The notes: a model not told the origin generated them from the letters alone. DNA of 64,000 bases from Clostridium sp. OS1-26 (GCF_030915445.1 NZ_CP133264.1:3381208-3445207), one strand, 5' to 3'. Shown: positions 8,642 to 18,100, counted from the stretch's first letter. Numbers and translations: made by a program.

Positions 8642-9971
8642 ATGAATAGGAAAAATATATTAATACTGGCGTTAATCTTTGCAAGTGTCTCAGCAGCACC
8701 TGCAAATCTAGTAAAAGCCAAAGAAATCAAGCCTGAGGTTACATCCACAGTGATCTGTGGAACTACAACTCCTGCTCAGGGAATTACTACAAACAAACTA
8801 AAACCATATGTATTAAATGAAAAAGAAGTTCAAACTGTATTAGGAAACTTTTCAAAGGAAATTGAAAACTTAAAACATCATGAGGGGTATTATGTTTTCG
8901 ACAATGCAAAATATGGTATAAAAGATTCTGAGGTTTATGTAATGATTTCGCTAGGAGAGAGGAATACAACTGGATATGGGATTAAAATACTTTCAGCTGA
9001 GGATATAGAAGGGATTTCTAAAATTACTATTCAAGAGACAAAACCATCAACGGGTACGATGGTAGGAGAGGCAATAACTTATCCATATGTAATTGTAAAA
9101 TTTGCACAGGGGACTCCGCATGTGAATGTCGTAACAGATAAGGGTACAGAGTTACCTTCATTAGTAAACTCATCAGAACTGGGAAGCAAAGACTGGAAAA
9201 ATCTAAAACCTTGTTGGGATGTTCCAGAAGGCAAGGAATGGCTTATTACTTTTAAAAAAGATATTTCTAAGACAGAGGTTAATGACAATACAATCTATGT
9301 TAGAGACAGTAGCGGAGATAAGATACCAGTAAAACTTGTTATTGGAGAAAATAACAAAACAGTAAAAGTGATACCAACAGAAAAATATGCATTAGGGCAA
9401 ACCTACTATTTATTTATTTCCTGACAAAGTTTATTCACAAAAAGATTTAGATAATAACAAAAAAGGATATCGTATGTCCTTTAGTATTAAAGGCAATGTA
9501 ACAGTAGGAGATTCTGTAAATCAGGAAGCGAATTCTTGTGTGGTACCAAGCAGAATAGGAAACGCACCTATTTTTGATACTAGTACAAATCAACAAGTAG
9601 GAGTTATTTCAAAGGGTTTTTCAATCAATTTAAATGATATTAGAGATGGTAAGGTATACTTTTCTCTTCCGGTAACTGAAGGTAAAGGTAATGATATTCA
9701 GAAGCAGTACTATGTGCCAATAAAATATTTAGATAAAGCTTATAAGGAGCCCTTTGCTGTTCCTTCGATCATTTCTACTGATATGATCAAAATAAAAGAG
9801 AATGCATCTATTTATACTATTGACAATGGTACTAAGCAATTAATAATGAAGACTTCAAAGAATATTGGGCCTATGCATTATATAATGAAAACTGAAAATG
9901 GGTATCAATTTGTACTAGCAAATAATGTTGTTTATGTTCAACCTGAAGATGTTGAACTTATAAAAGAATAG
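8642..9971 (+). pseudogene. Secreted PrcB-like / bacterial Ig-like protein, frameshifted
   Basis: Two consecutive frames form one protein of about 442 residues. The first part has a signal peptide (residues 1 to about 26), a PrcB-like domain (about 95-185) and an SbsA-type Ig-like domain (ITFKKDISKTEVNDNTIYV onward). It stops at 9422-9424 directly after YYLFIS. The other frame continues seamlessly as PDKVYSQKDLDNNKKGYRM into a C-terminal domain ending at 9971. The second frame has no ribosome binding site of its own. Total length is 3n+1, so removing one T at 9417-9419 restores the gene. Either a sequencing error or a recent mutation. Confidence 0.75.
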
Positions 9972-9985
9972 AAGGAGTGATAAAT

Positions 9986-10744
9986 TTGAAAAGTATTAAC
10001 TTACTAAAGGCAAAATGGTCATTTGTATTTATGTCTGTAGCTACGTTTCTTTTCTTGATGGCAATAGTTCCAACTGCAAATTACAAGGTATTAGCAGCAG
10101 AAGATAAAATGGCAGCAAGAACAATAAATGTTAATGGAGATGGTGAAGTAAGTGTGGCACCAGATATTGCATATGTTACACTAGGAGTAACTACAGAAAA
10201 GAGCAGTGTAGGCGAAGCTCAGAAAAGCAATTCAGATACTATGAATAATGTTATTGCCGCTATTAAAAAGGCTGGAGTGGCAAGTGAGAATATTAAAACA
10301 TCTAATTACTCTATTAGTCCTAAATATAATTATGAGGATAAGACAGGAAACAGCACAATTGTTGGGTACACAGTTACAAGTACTTTAAGTGTTACAGTTA
10401 AAAATATAAGTTCAGTTGGAAGTATAGTTGATACAGCTATATCAAATGGAGCAAATAACTCTAATGGAATAGCTTTTGGAGTTAGTGATTATGGGAAATA
10501 TTACAATATGGCTCTAACGAATGCTATATCAAATGCAAAAGCTAAAGCACAAGTAATAGCAGGTTGTATAGATGTTAAATTATCAAATCCAGTGAAAATA
10601 ACAGAGAACTCAAGTGGTGTTCCTGTTGAATATCCAGTTTTATATAATTCAATTGCAAAGAACAGTTCTGCAGGACAAGGCATGACTGTGGAAGCAGGCA
10701 CTTATAAAATAAAAGCTAATGTTAGCTTGGTTTATGAGTATTAA
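9986..10744 (+). CDS. Secreted SIMPL-domain (DUF541) protein
   Basis: 252 residues with an N-terminal signal peptide ending near VLAAED, then the SIMPL pattern: TINVNGDGEVSVAPDIAYV at the start, STLSVTV in the middle and AQVIAG in the last third. Proteins of this family are exported and often stress-related; the biochemical role is unknown. It lies 14 bases after the preceding secreted-protein gene and is probably co-transcribed with it. I place the start at the TTG at 9986, nine bases after gaagga; the in-frame GTG at 9977 lies inside that ribosome binding site. Confidence 0.8.
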   Translation: MKSINLLKAKWSFVFMSVATFLFLMAIVPTANYKVLAAEDKMAARTINVNGDGEVSVAPDIAYVTLGVTTEKSSVGEAQKSNSDTMNNVIAAIKKAGVASENIKTSNYSISPKYNYEDKTGNSTIVGYTVTSTLSVTVKNISSVGSIVDTAISNGANNSNGIAFGVSDYGKYYNMALTNAISNAKAKAQVIAGCIDVKLSNPVKITENSSGVPVEYPVLYNSIAKNSSAGQGMTVEAGTYKIKANVSLVYEY

Positions 10745-10816
10745 AACTAATTTTTATATTGTATAAAATTTAGACAAGCTTATCTGGGATGAGAAAAGAG
10801 AGGTTAACAAATATAG

Positions 10817-10858
10817 ACAGGGTAGAGAAAAAAATCTCTACCCTGTTTCGTTGTTTAT
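10817..10858 (+). terminator. Rho-independent terminator after the SIMPL gene
   Basis: A 12-bp stem, acagggtagaga at 10817-10828 with tctctaccctgt at 10835-10846, followed by a T-rich tract. It lies 70 bases past the stop codon. Confidence 0.85.
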
Positions 10859-10931
10859 TCTTTTGAAAATAAAGGAAAGTGGCATTATTTTATAGAATGT
10901 ATATATTTAAAGAATTTTTTAGGGAGGGCAA

Positions 10932-11033
10932 TGTACTGTAAAACCTTGTTATGAAAAATACGGTTTTACCTATGTTGGAACAGGATATCATCCTTGGAGT
11001 CGAAGTTCTCGAATTTATGTAACAGATTTATAG
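10932..11033 (+). pseudogene. C-terminal fragment of a GNAT acetyltransferase
   Basis: An open stretch to the TAG at 11031-11033 translates as CYEKYGFTYVGTGYHPW and ends SRIYVTDL. This is the typical last helix and strand of a GNAT N-acetyltransferase (Y-E-K-x-G-F). The N-terminal three quarters are missing and no start codon is present. It sits in the 361-bp gap ahead of coaD; the rest of that gap holds the terminator of the upstream gene and AT-rich DNA. Confidence 0.7.
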
Positions 11034-11105
11034 CATAATAAGAGTAAATTGAATTTAATATAATTCAAAGTTTTATATATTGTAAACAATTGGAGGAAAA
11101 TGATT

Positions 11106-11597
11106 ATGACAATAGCCGTATATGCAGGTTCTTTTGATCCATTTACTATAGGACATCTTCAGGTTCTTACAGAAGCGAGTTATCTATTTGATAAAGTAAT
11201 AGTTGCCATAGCCAATAATGCCGATAAAAAACGTAGAATTGATTCTCAATTAACTCTTAGAGCTATTGAAGACACAGTTTCAAAATTGAGCTATGGTAAT
11301 AAAATTGAGGTTATTAGATTTCAAGGTCTTATAGCGGACTTAGCTAACGAGAATAAAGCTGATTATCTAATTAGAGGTATCAGAAATGGAAGTGATTATG
11401 AATATGAAGAAAATCTAGCAAGGATTAACGAATCCTTTGGATTAAAAACCATATATATAAGGGCTGGCAGCTTAAGTCACGTAAGCTCTTCAATGGTTAT
11501 GGAGCTTTATAAGTATGGTCGTGATATATCTTCATATGTACCACCATCTGTGCTAGAAGTAATAAGTGAGAATTGTGATGTGATTTATAAAAATTGA
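11106..11597 (+). CDS. coaD: CoaD-like phosphopantetheine adenylyltransferase
   Basis: 163 residues of the nucleotidyltransferase fold. It has YAGSFDPFTIGHLQVL (the TxGH motif), LIRGIRNGSDYEYE and the C-terminal HVSSSMVMEL equivalent to ISSSxxR. The Arg usually found in the last motif is Met here, and the protein diverges from the typical housekeeping enzyme (no RPMF-like stretch), so it may be a paralogue. The family couples ATP and phosphopantetheine to dephospho-CoA. I start at 11106 because GGAGG lies nine bases upstream; the ATG at 11100 is only three bases from it. Confidence 0.72.
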   Translation: MTIAVYAGSFDPFTIGHLQVLTEASYLFDKVIVAIANNADKKRRIDSQLTLRAIEDTVSKLSYGNKIEVIRFQGLIADLANENKADYLIRGIRNGSDYEYEENLARINESFGLKTIYIRAGSLSHVSSSMVMELYKYGRDISSYVPPSVLEVISENCDVIYKN

Positions 11598-11620
11598 AGG
11601 ATGGTAAAGGAGAGTAGGTT

Positions 11621-12223
11621 GTGTATAAAAATATTATATTTGATTTAGGAAATGTATTACTGGACTTTAGACCAGAGGAATATCTAAAGACAAAGATTGC
11701 AGAAGTTGATAAAGTTTCAGAGGTACATAAAGAATTGTTTCAAAGCGAAGAGTGGGTAATGCTAGATAGAGGAACACTTACTGAAGAAGAGGCTAAGAGT
11801 ATTATAATTAAGAACAGCAATAAAAATGGGCACTTGATAAAACTCGCTTTTGAAAATTGGTATGAGCTTCTTACACCTATCGAAGACTCGGTTAAGGTTT
11901 TGAAAGAATTAAAAGATGAAAAATATAAGGTTTATTTTCTATCTAATTTTCATTTGCTAGCATTTGAATATGTAACTAAGAGGTATGACTTTTTTAATTT
12001 TTTCGATGGTGGAATTGTTTCTTATAAGGAAAAACTACTAAAGCCTGAAGATGGCATTTATAAAAGAATAATAGAGGAGTACCAGATAAAGCCTGAAGAA
12101 TCGATTTTCATAGATGATTCGAAGGGCAATATTGAAGGTGCCAGAAAACTTAATTTTGAAACTATACTTTTTAAAAACTCTAAGGATTTAAGAGAAAAAT
12201 TAAAAACTTATAATGTTTTATAG
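11621..12223 (+). CDS. HAD-family hydrolase
   Basis: 200 residues with motif I IIFDLGNVLLDF, motif II FLSNFH, motif III lysine near YKEKLLKPE and motif IV FIDDSKGNIEGA. This matches the small HAD-IA phosphatases, such as YihX-like sugar phosphatases. GTG start behind aaaggagag; 23 bases after the coaD-like gene, so the two may be co-transcribed. Substrate unknown. Confidence 0.82.
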   Translation: MYKNIIFDLGNVLLDFRPEEYLKTKIAEVDKVSEVHKELFQSEEWVMLDRGTLTEEEAKSIIIKNSNKNGHLIKLAFENWYELLTPIEDSVKVLKELKDEKYKVYFLSNFHLLAFEYVTKRYDFFNFFDGGIVSYKEKLLKPEDGIYKRIIEEYQIKPEESIFIDDSKGNIEGARKLNFETILFKNSKDLREKLKTYNVL

Positions 12224-12301
12224 TACAGATAGGAGACTAATTGAGGAATTTTTTTATTTAAGATTTATTAATTATAATTATTTTTATTTGGAGGATAAAA
12301 A

Positions 12302-12913
12302 ATGAAATATGTAGTAAATATAATTTTATTCGAACAATTTGAAACACTAGATGTGTTTGGACCTGTTGAAATATTTGGATGTTTACCTGATATATTTAAG
12401 TTGAATTTTATTTCTCTTAATGGAAAAACTGTTTCAAGTACTCAAAATGTAAAAGTAGAAACCAATAAATATGAGAAGAAAAATGACGAGAATACTATTA
12501 CATTTATTCCAGGGGGTATGGGCACAAGGGAGAAAATCAATGATAAAAACCTAATCAACTTTATAAAGGATATTGCAGCAGAATCAGAATATATCATGAG
12601 TGTTTGCACAGGGTCAGCACTATTGGCTAAAACAGGATTATTAGATGGTAAAAAAGCAACTACAAACAAAAGAGCCTTTGATTGGGTGGTATCGCAAGGC
12701 AAAGATGTGATATGGATAAGCAAATCAAGATGGGTAAGTGATGGTAATATTTTTACATCTTCAGGGGTTTCTGCTGGGATTGATATGACTTTAGGTTTTA
12801 TATCAGAATTACTAGGAAAAGAAAAAGCAAAAGAAATTAGTAATAGAATTGAATATAAGTGGAATGAGGACAAGGAGTGGGATCCATTTGCTGAATTATA
12901 CGGGTTAGCATAA
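12302..12913 (+). CDS. DJ-1/PfpI-family protein
   Basis: 203 residues. The nucleophile elbow is visible as [19 protein letters not shown] (Cys near residue 101), and [10 protein letters not shown] and RAFDWV fit the class-I glutamine-amidotransferase-like fold. Such proteins are used as isonitrile hydratase-like enzymes, deglycases or chaperones; nothing here decides which. Own ribosome binding site ggagg. Confidence 0.8.
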   Translation: MKYVVNIILFEQFETLDVFGPVEIFGCLPDIFKLNFISLNGKTVSSTQNVKVETNKYEKKNDENTITFIPGGMGTREKINDKNLINFIKDIAAESEYIMSVCTGSALLAKTGLLDGKKATTNKRAFDWVVSQGKDVIWISKSRWVSDGNIFTSSGVSAGIDMTLGFISELLGKEKAKEISNRIEYKWNEDKEWDPFAELYGLA

Positions 12914-12943
12914 TACTATCAAGAGATATGAAATGAACCAAAG

Positions 12944-13002
12944 TACTTTAAAGTATAACTTAATTTTTAATTGACTGTTAGAGTACAGGATAGTTCTAAA
13001 AT
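12944..13002 (+). promoter_or_regulatory. Promoter and palindrome upstream of the MerR gene
   Basis: A perfect 12-bp palindrome, tactttaaagta, lies at 12944-12955. TTGACT follows at 12971-12976 and TAAAAT at 12997-13002, with an unusually long 20-bp spacer. A long spacer is compatible with a MerR-type autoregulated promoter. Confidence 0.45.
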
Positions 13003-13023
13003 GTAAAAAATGGAGGATTTTAT

Positions 13024-13806
13024 TTGAGAGAACATATTACGATAAGTGAACTTGCGAGATTGATGAATGTTTCTACTCATCAAATAAGATATTTTGAAGA
13101 AAAAGAGGTTCTTCTACCCTATAGGATTGATGAAAATGGGTACAGATTATATGGTTTAAATGAGATCTATAAGCTGGCCAACATACTGCTTTTAAGAAAG
13201 TTCAACCTTCCCGTTAACAGTATTAAAATGTGTTTTAATAATTATGCAATTGGGGATTATACGCAGTTATTAAATACTTCTGTAGATTGTATCAATGAGC
13301 AGATAAACAATCTTATAGCATTAAGAGATTTTACTATGAGTATAATTGAAAAAATAAATATGATTGATATTTCAAAGGATAAATATATTGTAAAAGATAT
13401 TAAAGAGCGTAATCTCAAACAAATTTTCAAAATGAATTATCAAACACCATTTTCAGCTAAGCAATTCTATGACATTATGAGTGAATCTAGCAAAACATTA
13501 AGTCTATATGAAACTGATATCATCAATCTCTATGACAATACCAATGTGTATATATGTATAGGAGAGGATGGGAAAAATTCTGGTACTAGCCATAAACTAG
13601 TTGCAGGAGAGTATCTGTGTTATGAGTTCCTTGCGGAGAGTGATGAGGAGTTTGAAAAACAAATTAATAAATTTTTTAAATATGCAAAAGTGAATAATAT
13701 AAATATTAAAGGGAATCTCGTTGCTATAGAAAATTCCATGATTTCAATTTTTTATAACAATGGAATATACTATGAACTTCAAATGATTATTGAAAAAATA
13801 GTTTAA
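13024..13806 (+). CDS. MerR-family transcriptional regulator
   Basis: 260 residues. The N-terminus is the MerR winged helix: ISELARLMNVSTHQIRYFEEKEVL, then DENGYRLYG. A dimerisation helix follows, and the C-terminal half looks like a GyrI/BmrR-type ligand-binding domain. TTG start behind tggagg. Its 3' end faces the membrane acyltransferase gene, whose promoter has MerR-type geometry, so that gene is a plausible target. Confidence 0.85.
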   Translation: MREHITISELARLMNVSTHQIRYFEEKEVLLPYRIDENGYRLYGLNEIYKLANILLLRKFNLPVNSIKMCFNNYAIGDYTQLLNTSVDCINEQINNLIALRDFTMSIIEKINMIDISKDKYIVKDIKERNLKQIFKMNYQTPFSAKQFYDIMSESSKTLSLYETDIINLYDNTNVYICIGEDGKNSGTSHKLVAGEYLCYEFLAESDEEFEKQINKFFKYAKVNNINIKGNLVAIENSMISIFYNNGIYYELQMIIEKIV

Positions 13807-13812
13807 ATTTAG

Positions 13813-13835
13813 AGCTGTAGCCTCAAGCTACAGCT
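13813..13835. terminator. Hairpin between convergent genes
   Basis: agctgtagc (13813-13821) pairs with gctacagct (13827-13835) around a five-base loop. It overlaps the last codons of the minus-strand acyltransferase gene and is followed on the plus strand by an AT-rich tract. Confidence 0.55.
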
Positions 13836-14865
13836 TTGGTAAAAAAAATTTTAACTTTGTGCATTTTAGTGAAAAATGAGTGATGAGTAATACAATGAAG
13901 CCAATGATCATAGCCACATAATCTGTCATTTGATTTGCACCTAAGAGCAAAATACTCCACCCAAATATTATCCATTGAATGATGTAAACTCCTGTAACAT
14001 TTTTGCTCCAGAAATAAATTGTATCTAAGAGTTTGTCAAATCCTTTTTTTCTTAGTTTTGTAACAAAACAATCAGATAGTGGTAACCATAAAAATATAAA
14101 GCTCATCATTAAGAAATGAATACTTAACCCACTTCTATAGTAATCACCTATCGGGAAGAATGAAATTGTTGCAATGCCTATTGTACCTAAAAATAAACTA
14201 CCTAAAACAAGCTTTTTCTTTATCTGCTTTTCTAAGGTTTGCTTTTGAAGGTGTTTACTTAAATACATACCTAAAAGAAAATATACTGCCCATGGAAATA
14301 GTGGGAAATCAGTATTTTTATTAGCACCCCATAGCGGGTCAAAAATGAAAACATGACCTTGAAATCCCCACAAATATGGTGATACAAGTAATATGATTAG
14401 GATTACTGTTGGCAGTATATATAAGTTATCGGCATACTTTTTAAAAGCAGAGAAAAATATAAGTGATAATCCTGTTAATTGAAAAATATCTACTAAAAAT
14501 AATAGAGATACAGGACCTTGTCCAGGATTATAAGAACCTCCGGCTAAAAGTAAAGGAAAGGTAAACCTTATTAAATTGAGGACATATCCAAAGGCAAATA
14601 ATTTACAGCCACGTATTATATTTTCTTTTATACTCTTTTTTGATTGCATAAAGAAAATACCCATAATAAGTATAAACACAGGTGCGGCAGGTGCTGTTCC
14701 TAAGCAAATAAAAACATTACCTAAAAGAGTATTACCTTCTCCAGCTGTTTTTTCATGCATAATTATTGCATGCTGCATAATCATAAAAAAGACAGCTAGT
14801 CCTCTAGCAAAATCTAAATAAAAAATACGTTTTGAATTTGAATAGTTAACAGAATTATTCTCCAT
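13828..14865 (-). CDS. Membrane acyltransferase (HGSNAT/DUF1624-like)
   Basis: 345 residues with about nine or ten hydrophobic segments. The N-terminus RIFYLDFARGLAVFFMIMQHA carries the D-x-x-R-G pattern and histidine of heparan-alpha-glucosaminide acetyltransferase-like and acyltransferase-3 proteins. Such proteins move acyl groups across the membrane onto sugars or other acceptors. Monocistronic, behind a promoter with MerR-type geometry. The acceptor is unknown. Confidence 0.72.
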   Translation of the reverse strand: MENNSVNYSNSKRIFYLDFARGLAVFFMIMQHAIIMHEKTAGEGNTLLGNVFICLGTAPAAPVFILIMGIFFMQSKKSIKENIIRGCKLFAFGYVLNLIRFTFPLLLAGGSYNPGQGPVSLLFLVDIFQLTGLSLIFFSAFKKYADNLYILPTVILIILLVSPYLWGFQGHVFIFDPLWGANKNTDFPLFPWAVYFLLGMYLSKHLQKQTLEKQIKKKLVLGSLFLGTIGIATISFFPIGDYYRSGLSIHFLMMSFIFLWLPLSDCFVTKLRKKGFDKLLDTIYFWSKNVTGVYIIQWIIFGWSILLLGANQMTDYVAMIIGFIVLLITHFSLKCTKLKFFLPKL

Positions 14866-14915
14866 AAAAAACCTCCAAAATTATATTAATTTCTAATGAA
14901 ACTTGTTATAAAGAC

Positions 14916-14946
14916 AATATACACCTTAGGTCTGACCTAAGGTCAA
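14916..14946 (-). promoter_or_regulatory. MerR-type promoter/operator for the acyltransferase gene
   Basis: On the minus strand TTGACC (14941-14946) and TATATT (14916-14921) are 19 bp apart. A perfect 9+1+9 inverted repeat, ccttaggtc-t-gacctaagg, fills the spacer at 14924-14942. A 19-bp spacer occupied by a dyad is the hallmark of MerR-family activated promoters. Confidence 0.75.
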
Positions 14947-15055
14947 TAGAGATTTTGATTATTTTCAAAAAGGTATAAACCTCAACAATCATATAATTAA
15001 GTCTAGTAAATTAAGAAATTTTATTAATCAACTTATAAAGAAATAGGAGGTAAAT

Positions 15056-15481
15056 ATGAAAGATTATATTATAAGAGAAGGAAATAGTGAGGATGCAGAT
15101 TTAATTGTGGATAGAATAGTTGAATACAATTTATCCAAAGTCCCTCTTAAACAACAAGTTCCTTTTTTATGGATCAATAGAGTTATTGAAGATACAAATG
15201 GAGAAATTATTGCAGGAATACTTAGTAAGATGTATTGTTGGAATTGTGCATATATAGATGTTTTATGGATAAAAGAAGAGAATAGAAAAGATGGATTAGG
15301 GTCAAAACTCTTAAAAGAAGTTGAAAAAATAGCTAAGGACAAAGGCTGCCATTTAATTCATTTAGATACCTTTGATTTTCAGGCAAAGGATTTTTATATT
15401 AAACATGGATATGAGGTTTTTGGAATACTAGATGAGTGCCCACAGGGGCATAAAAGATATTATATGAAAAAAATTATATAA
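15056..15481 (+). CDS. GNAT N-acetyltransferase
   Basis: 141 residues, complete GNAT fold: acetyl-CoA loop NRKDGLGSKLLKEVEKIAKDKG and terminal FYIKHGYEVFG. Ribosome binding site aggaggt before ATG. Monocistronic with its own terminator. Acceptor unknown. Confidence 0.82.
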   Translation: MKDYIIREGNSEDADLIVDRIVEYNLSKVPLKQQVPFLWINRVIEDTNGEIIAGILSKMYCWNCAYIDVLWIKEENRKDGLGSKLLKEVEKIAKDKGCHLIHLDTFDFQAKDFYIKHGYEVFGILDECPQGHKRYYMKKII

Positions 15482-15508
15482 TTTTCAATTATAAGTAAGC
15501 TCTTTAAG

Positions 15509-15568
15509 GCTATCTATTTAATGTGTTTTATGTTGTAAACATGTTAAGTAAATAGCTACTTTATTTTA
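15509..15568 (+). terminator. Long hairpin terminator after the GNAT gene
   Basis: An imperfect stem of about 20 bp with G-U pairs (15509-15530 with 15535-15556), followed by tactttatttta. Confidence 0.7.
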
Positions 15569-15580
15569 TCACAATAATAC

Positions 15581-15640
15581 TTGTAATTATAATTATGTTT
15601 GTGTATAATATGTTTAACAATCGTAAGATATAATTTACGA
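15581..15640 (+). promoter_or_regulatory. Promoter and dyad operator of the XRE-cupin gene
   Basis: TTGTAA at 15581-15586 and TATAAT at 15604-15609, spaced by 17 bp. Just downstream, tcgtaa (15621-15626) and ttacga (15635-15640) form an inverted repeat around gatataat. Position near +5 to +25 suits autorepression by the encoded HTH protein. Confidence 0.6.
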
Positions 15641-15681
15641 AATGCGTTTTAACATTTATCTACTAACAGGAGGTTTTACAT

Positions 15682-16233
15682 ATGAATCTGAATCCAGTGA
15701 TTGCAGAAAATCTTAAGCGATTGAGATTAGAAAGAAATTTAAGCTTAGGACAATTGGCTGAACTGTCTGAGGTAAGTAAAGTAATGCTTTCTCAGATTGA
15801 AAAAGGGGATACAAATCCGACAATCAATACCATTTGGAAAATTGCGAAAGGCTTAAATGTTCCATATACTGTATTAATTGATAAACATGAAAATGACACT
15901 TTTGTAATTAAAAAGTCAGAAGCTAAAGAACAAGCTAGTGAAGATGGAGCATATCGTGTTTATTGCTACTATGGAAATACACCACATAGAAATTTTGAAT
16001 TGTTTTTACTTGAATTGGATTCAGGTGCAACTTATACTTCTGTTGGTCATTCCGAAAAGTCACAGGAGTACATCACTGTTCTTGAAGGGGAACTTGTATT
16101 AACAACAAACAACGAGGATTATTTATTGAAAAGAGAAGATTCTATTTGCTTTTTGTCAGCAACTTCTCATATCTATAAAAGTTGCGGAAAAACTACTCTT
16201 AAGGCAATGGTTGTAAATTTTTATCCAATTTAG
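15682..16233 (+). CDS. XRE-family regulator with cupin domain
   Basis: 183 residues. Residues 8-62 are a Cro/CI-type helix-turn-helix (LRLERNLSLGQLAELSEVSK, VMLSQIEKGDTNPTI). Residues 105-180 are a cupin beta-barrel (LELDSGATYTSVGHSEKSQ, then TVLEGELVLTT). Such proteins usually bind a small ligand and repress a neighbouring transporter. It is 18 bases ahead of an EamA exporter gene, its likely partner and target. Confidence 0.88.
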   Translation: MNLNPVIAENLKRLRLERNLSLGQLAELSEVSKVMLSQIEKGDTNPTINTIWKIAKGLNVPYTVLIDKHENDTFVIKKSEAKEQASEDGAYRVYCYYGNTPHRNFELFLLELDSGATYTSVGHSEKSQEYITVLEGELVLTTNNEDYLLKREDSICFLSATSHIYKSCGKTTLKAMVVNFYPI

Positions 16234-16251
16234 CAGTAAAGGAGATATACA

Positions 16252-17145
16252 ATGAAAAATGCAAAAGTAAGGCTTGTAGTTGGAATGCTTATATTCGGAA
16301 GTCTTGGACTATTTATTAGAAATATAGATTTGCCTTCTAGTATGATTGCATTGGCAAGAGGAATAATAGGAAGCATATTTTTATTGGTAGCAAGTTATAT
16401 AACAAGACAAAAGATATCTTGGAAAGCGATTAAAGCCAATTTGTTCCTGTTAATAGTATCTGGAGCTGCCATGGGTATCAATTGGATTTTTTTATTTCAA
16501 GCATACAAATATACTACAATATCGAAAGCTACTTTATGTTATTACTTTGCTCCTGTACTTATCATGTTTTTATCTCCATTTATCTTGAAAGAAAAACTAA
16601 ATGCAATAAAGATTATGTGCATCATAGGTGCTATGACAGGTATGTTCTTAATAGTGGGATTTGAAAGTGGTACAGCAGAAAAAAATCAATTGTTGGGCAT
16701 TGGATATGGTCTTGCAGCGGCAATTCTTTATACAAGTGTAATCATAACAAATAAATTTATAAGGAATTTATCGGGAATAGAAAGTGCCATGATACAACTT
16801 GCTATAGCTGCGGTGGTTTTATTACCTTATATACTTGCTACCGAAAAAATACGATTTACAGAATTGAATTTTAAATCTACTTTATTACTTTTGGCTGTAG
16901 GTATCATACATACGGGAATAAGTTATTTTCTATATTTTTCTGCGATACCCAAACTGAAAGGACAGACAATAGCAGTATTTAGTTATATTGATCCTATATC
17001 AGCAATAGTTATGTCTAGTATATTTTTAGGAGAAAAAATGACAGTGATACAGTTGATGGGCGGTATTCTGATATTAGGAACAACTTTTATTAATGAGTTA
17101 TCTGTAAAAGAGCTTGATGTGAATGAAGGAATAGTACATGAATAG
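16252..17145 (+). CDS. EamA/DMT-family transporter
   Basis: 297 residues with ten predicted membrane segments in two EamA repeats. Typical features are GSLGLFIRNIDLPSS at the start, YKYTTISKATLCYYFAPV in repeat one and AVFSYIDPISAIVMSS in repeat two. Same operon as the XRE-cupin regulator; probably exports an amino acid or metabolite sensed by that regulator (inference). Confidence 0.85.
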   Translation: MKNAKVRLVVGMLIFGSLGLFIRNIDLPSSMIALARGIIGSIFLLVASYITRQKISWKAIKANLFLLIVSGAAMGINWIFLFQAYKYTTISKATLCYYFAPVLIMFLSPFILKEKLNAIKIMCIIGAMTGMFLIVGFESGTAEKNQLLGIGYGLAAAILYTSVIITNKFIRNLSGIESAMIQLAIAAVVLLPYILATEKIRFTELNFKSTLLLLAVGIIHTGISYFLYFSAIPKLKGQTIAVFSYIDPISAIVMSSIFLGEKMTVIQLMGGILILGTTFINELSVKELDVNEGIVHE

Positions 17146-17258
17146 TAAGGGTATAAAAATTTTATGGATAATGCAAGAAATGAATACCTTGCTTATACAG
17201 AAGAATTTAATAATTTTAAATAAATTTTTATTATTATAAATTTTAAGGAGGAAGAAAA

Positions 17259-17981
17259 ATGAGTGAATTAATATTCCAAAATGACAGTTATGTAAAAAGC
17301 TTTGATTGCAAAGTTATTAAGGTAGATATGGAGGAAAATGCCGTTGTTTTGGATAGAACAGCATTTTATCCAGGGGGAGGAGGTCAGCCATGTGATAATG
17401 GAGTACTGGAAACCGCTATAGATAAATATATTGTTAAAAAGGTTAAGAAAAAAGGTTCTGATATATATCATTATATTGATGGTGATCTTCCTAAAGTTGA
17501 TGAAATTTGTACTGGAAAATTAGACTGGGAACATAGATATAAGCTAATGAGAACTCACACTGCTATGCATATTTTATGCGGTGTTGTATGGAGAGACTAC
17601 AAAGCTCAGGTAACTGGTGGAGATATGGATTGTCTCAAAGGTAGGCTGGATTTCGAGTTCGAAAATTTTGACAAGGAATTAGTTGATGAAATAGAAATAA
17701 AAATCAATGAAGAAGTAAAATCTGCAAGAAATATTAGCGTAAATATCCTTGAAAGAGAAGAAGCTTTTAAAATTCCAGATTTAATAAGAACAAAAATAAA
17801 TCTTCTTCCAGAAGGCATCAAAGAGATAAGAACTGTTGAGATTGAAGGCCTAGATCTTCAAGCAGATGGAGGAACTCATGTAAAAAATACTGAAGAAGTT
17901 GGGAAAATAAAAATAGTAGAATATAAAAGCAAAGGAAAAATCAATAAAAGAATATATATTGAATTAGAAGATTTAAAGTAA
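17259..17981 (+). CDS. AlaX-type trans-editing hydrolase (misacylated tRNA-Ala)
   Basis: 240 residues similar to the editing domain of alanyl-tRNA synthetase. The N-terminal beta domain has DRTAFYPGGGGQPCDNG. The zinc site is HTAMH (about residues 99-103) plus the C-terminal ADGGTHVKNT, where the residue equivalent to Cys of the synthetase CGGTHV is Asp. It would deacylate Ser-tRNA-Ala or Gly-tRNA-Ala. Ribosome binding site aaggagg; monocistronic. A 19-codon open frame at 17164-17223 ahead of it has no clear ribosome binding site and is not called. Confidence 0.85.
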   Translation: MSELIFQNDSYVKSFDCKVIKVDMEENAVVLDRTAFYPGGGGQPCDNGVLETAIDKYIVKKVKKKGSDIYHYIDGDLPKVDEICTGKLDWEHRYKLMRTHTAMHILCGVVWRDYKAQVTGGDMDCLKGRLDFEFENFDKELVDEIEIKINEEVKSARNISVNILEREEAFKIPDLIRTKINLLPEGIKEIRTVEIEGLDLQADGGTHVKNTEEVGKIKIVEYKSKGKINKRIYIELEDLK

Positions 17982-18100
17982 CAAAGAAAATTAAAATAAA
18001 AAATAACTATATTGAAAAGTGTGCTATAATCTCCATATAAAACTAAATGTAAATTTGAAAGAGTTAAGAGTATTTATATTATGAAGTATGGAGGATTATA

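Noticed and set aside
9422..9424. TGA in the PrcB-like gene as a selenocysteine codon
   Set aside because: The downstream protein sequence continues in a different frame, so this is an indel and not a recoded codon.
9474..9971. Separate 165-residue gene
   Set aside because: No ribosome binding site; its frame extends upstream without a stop into the end of the preceding protein, so it is the second half of one gene.
17164..17223. 19-codon gene ahead of alaX
   Set aside because: No ribosome binding site at a useful distance and no recognisable sequence; likely chance or a remnant.
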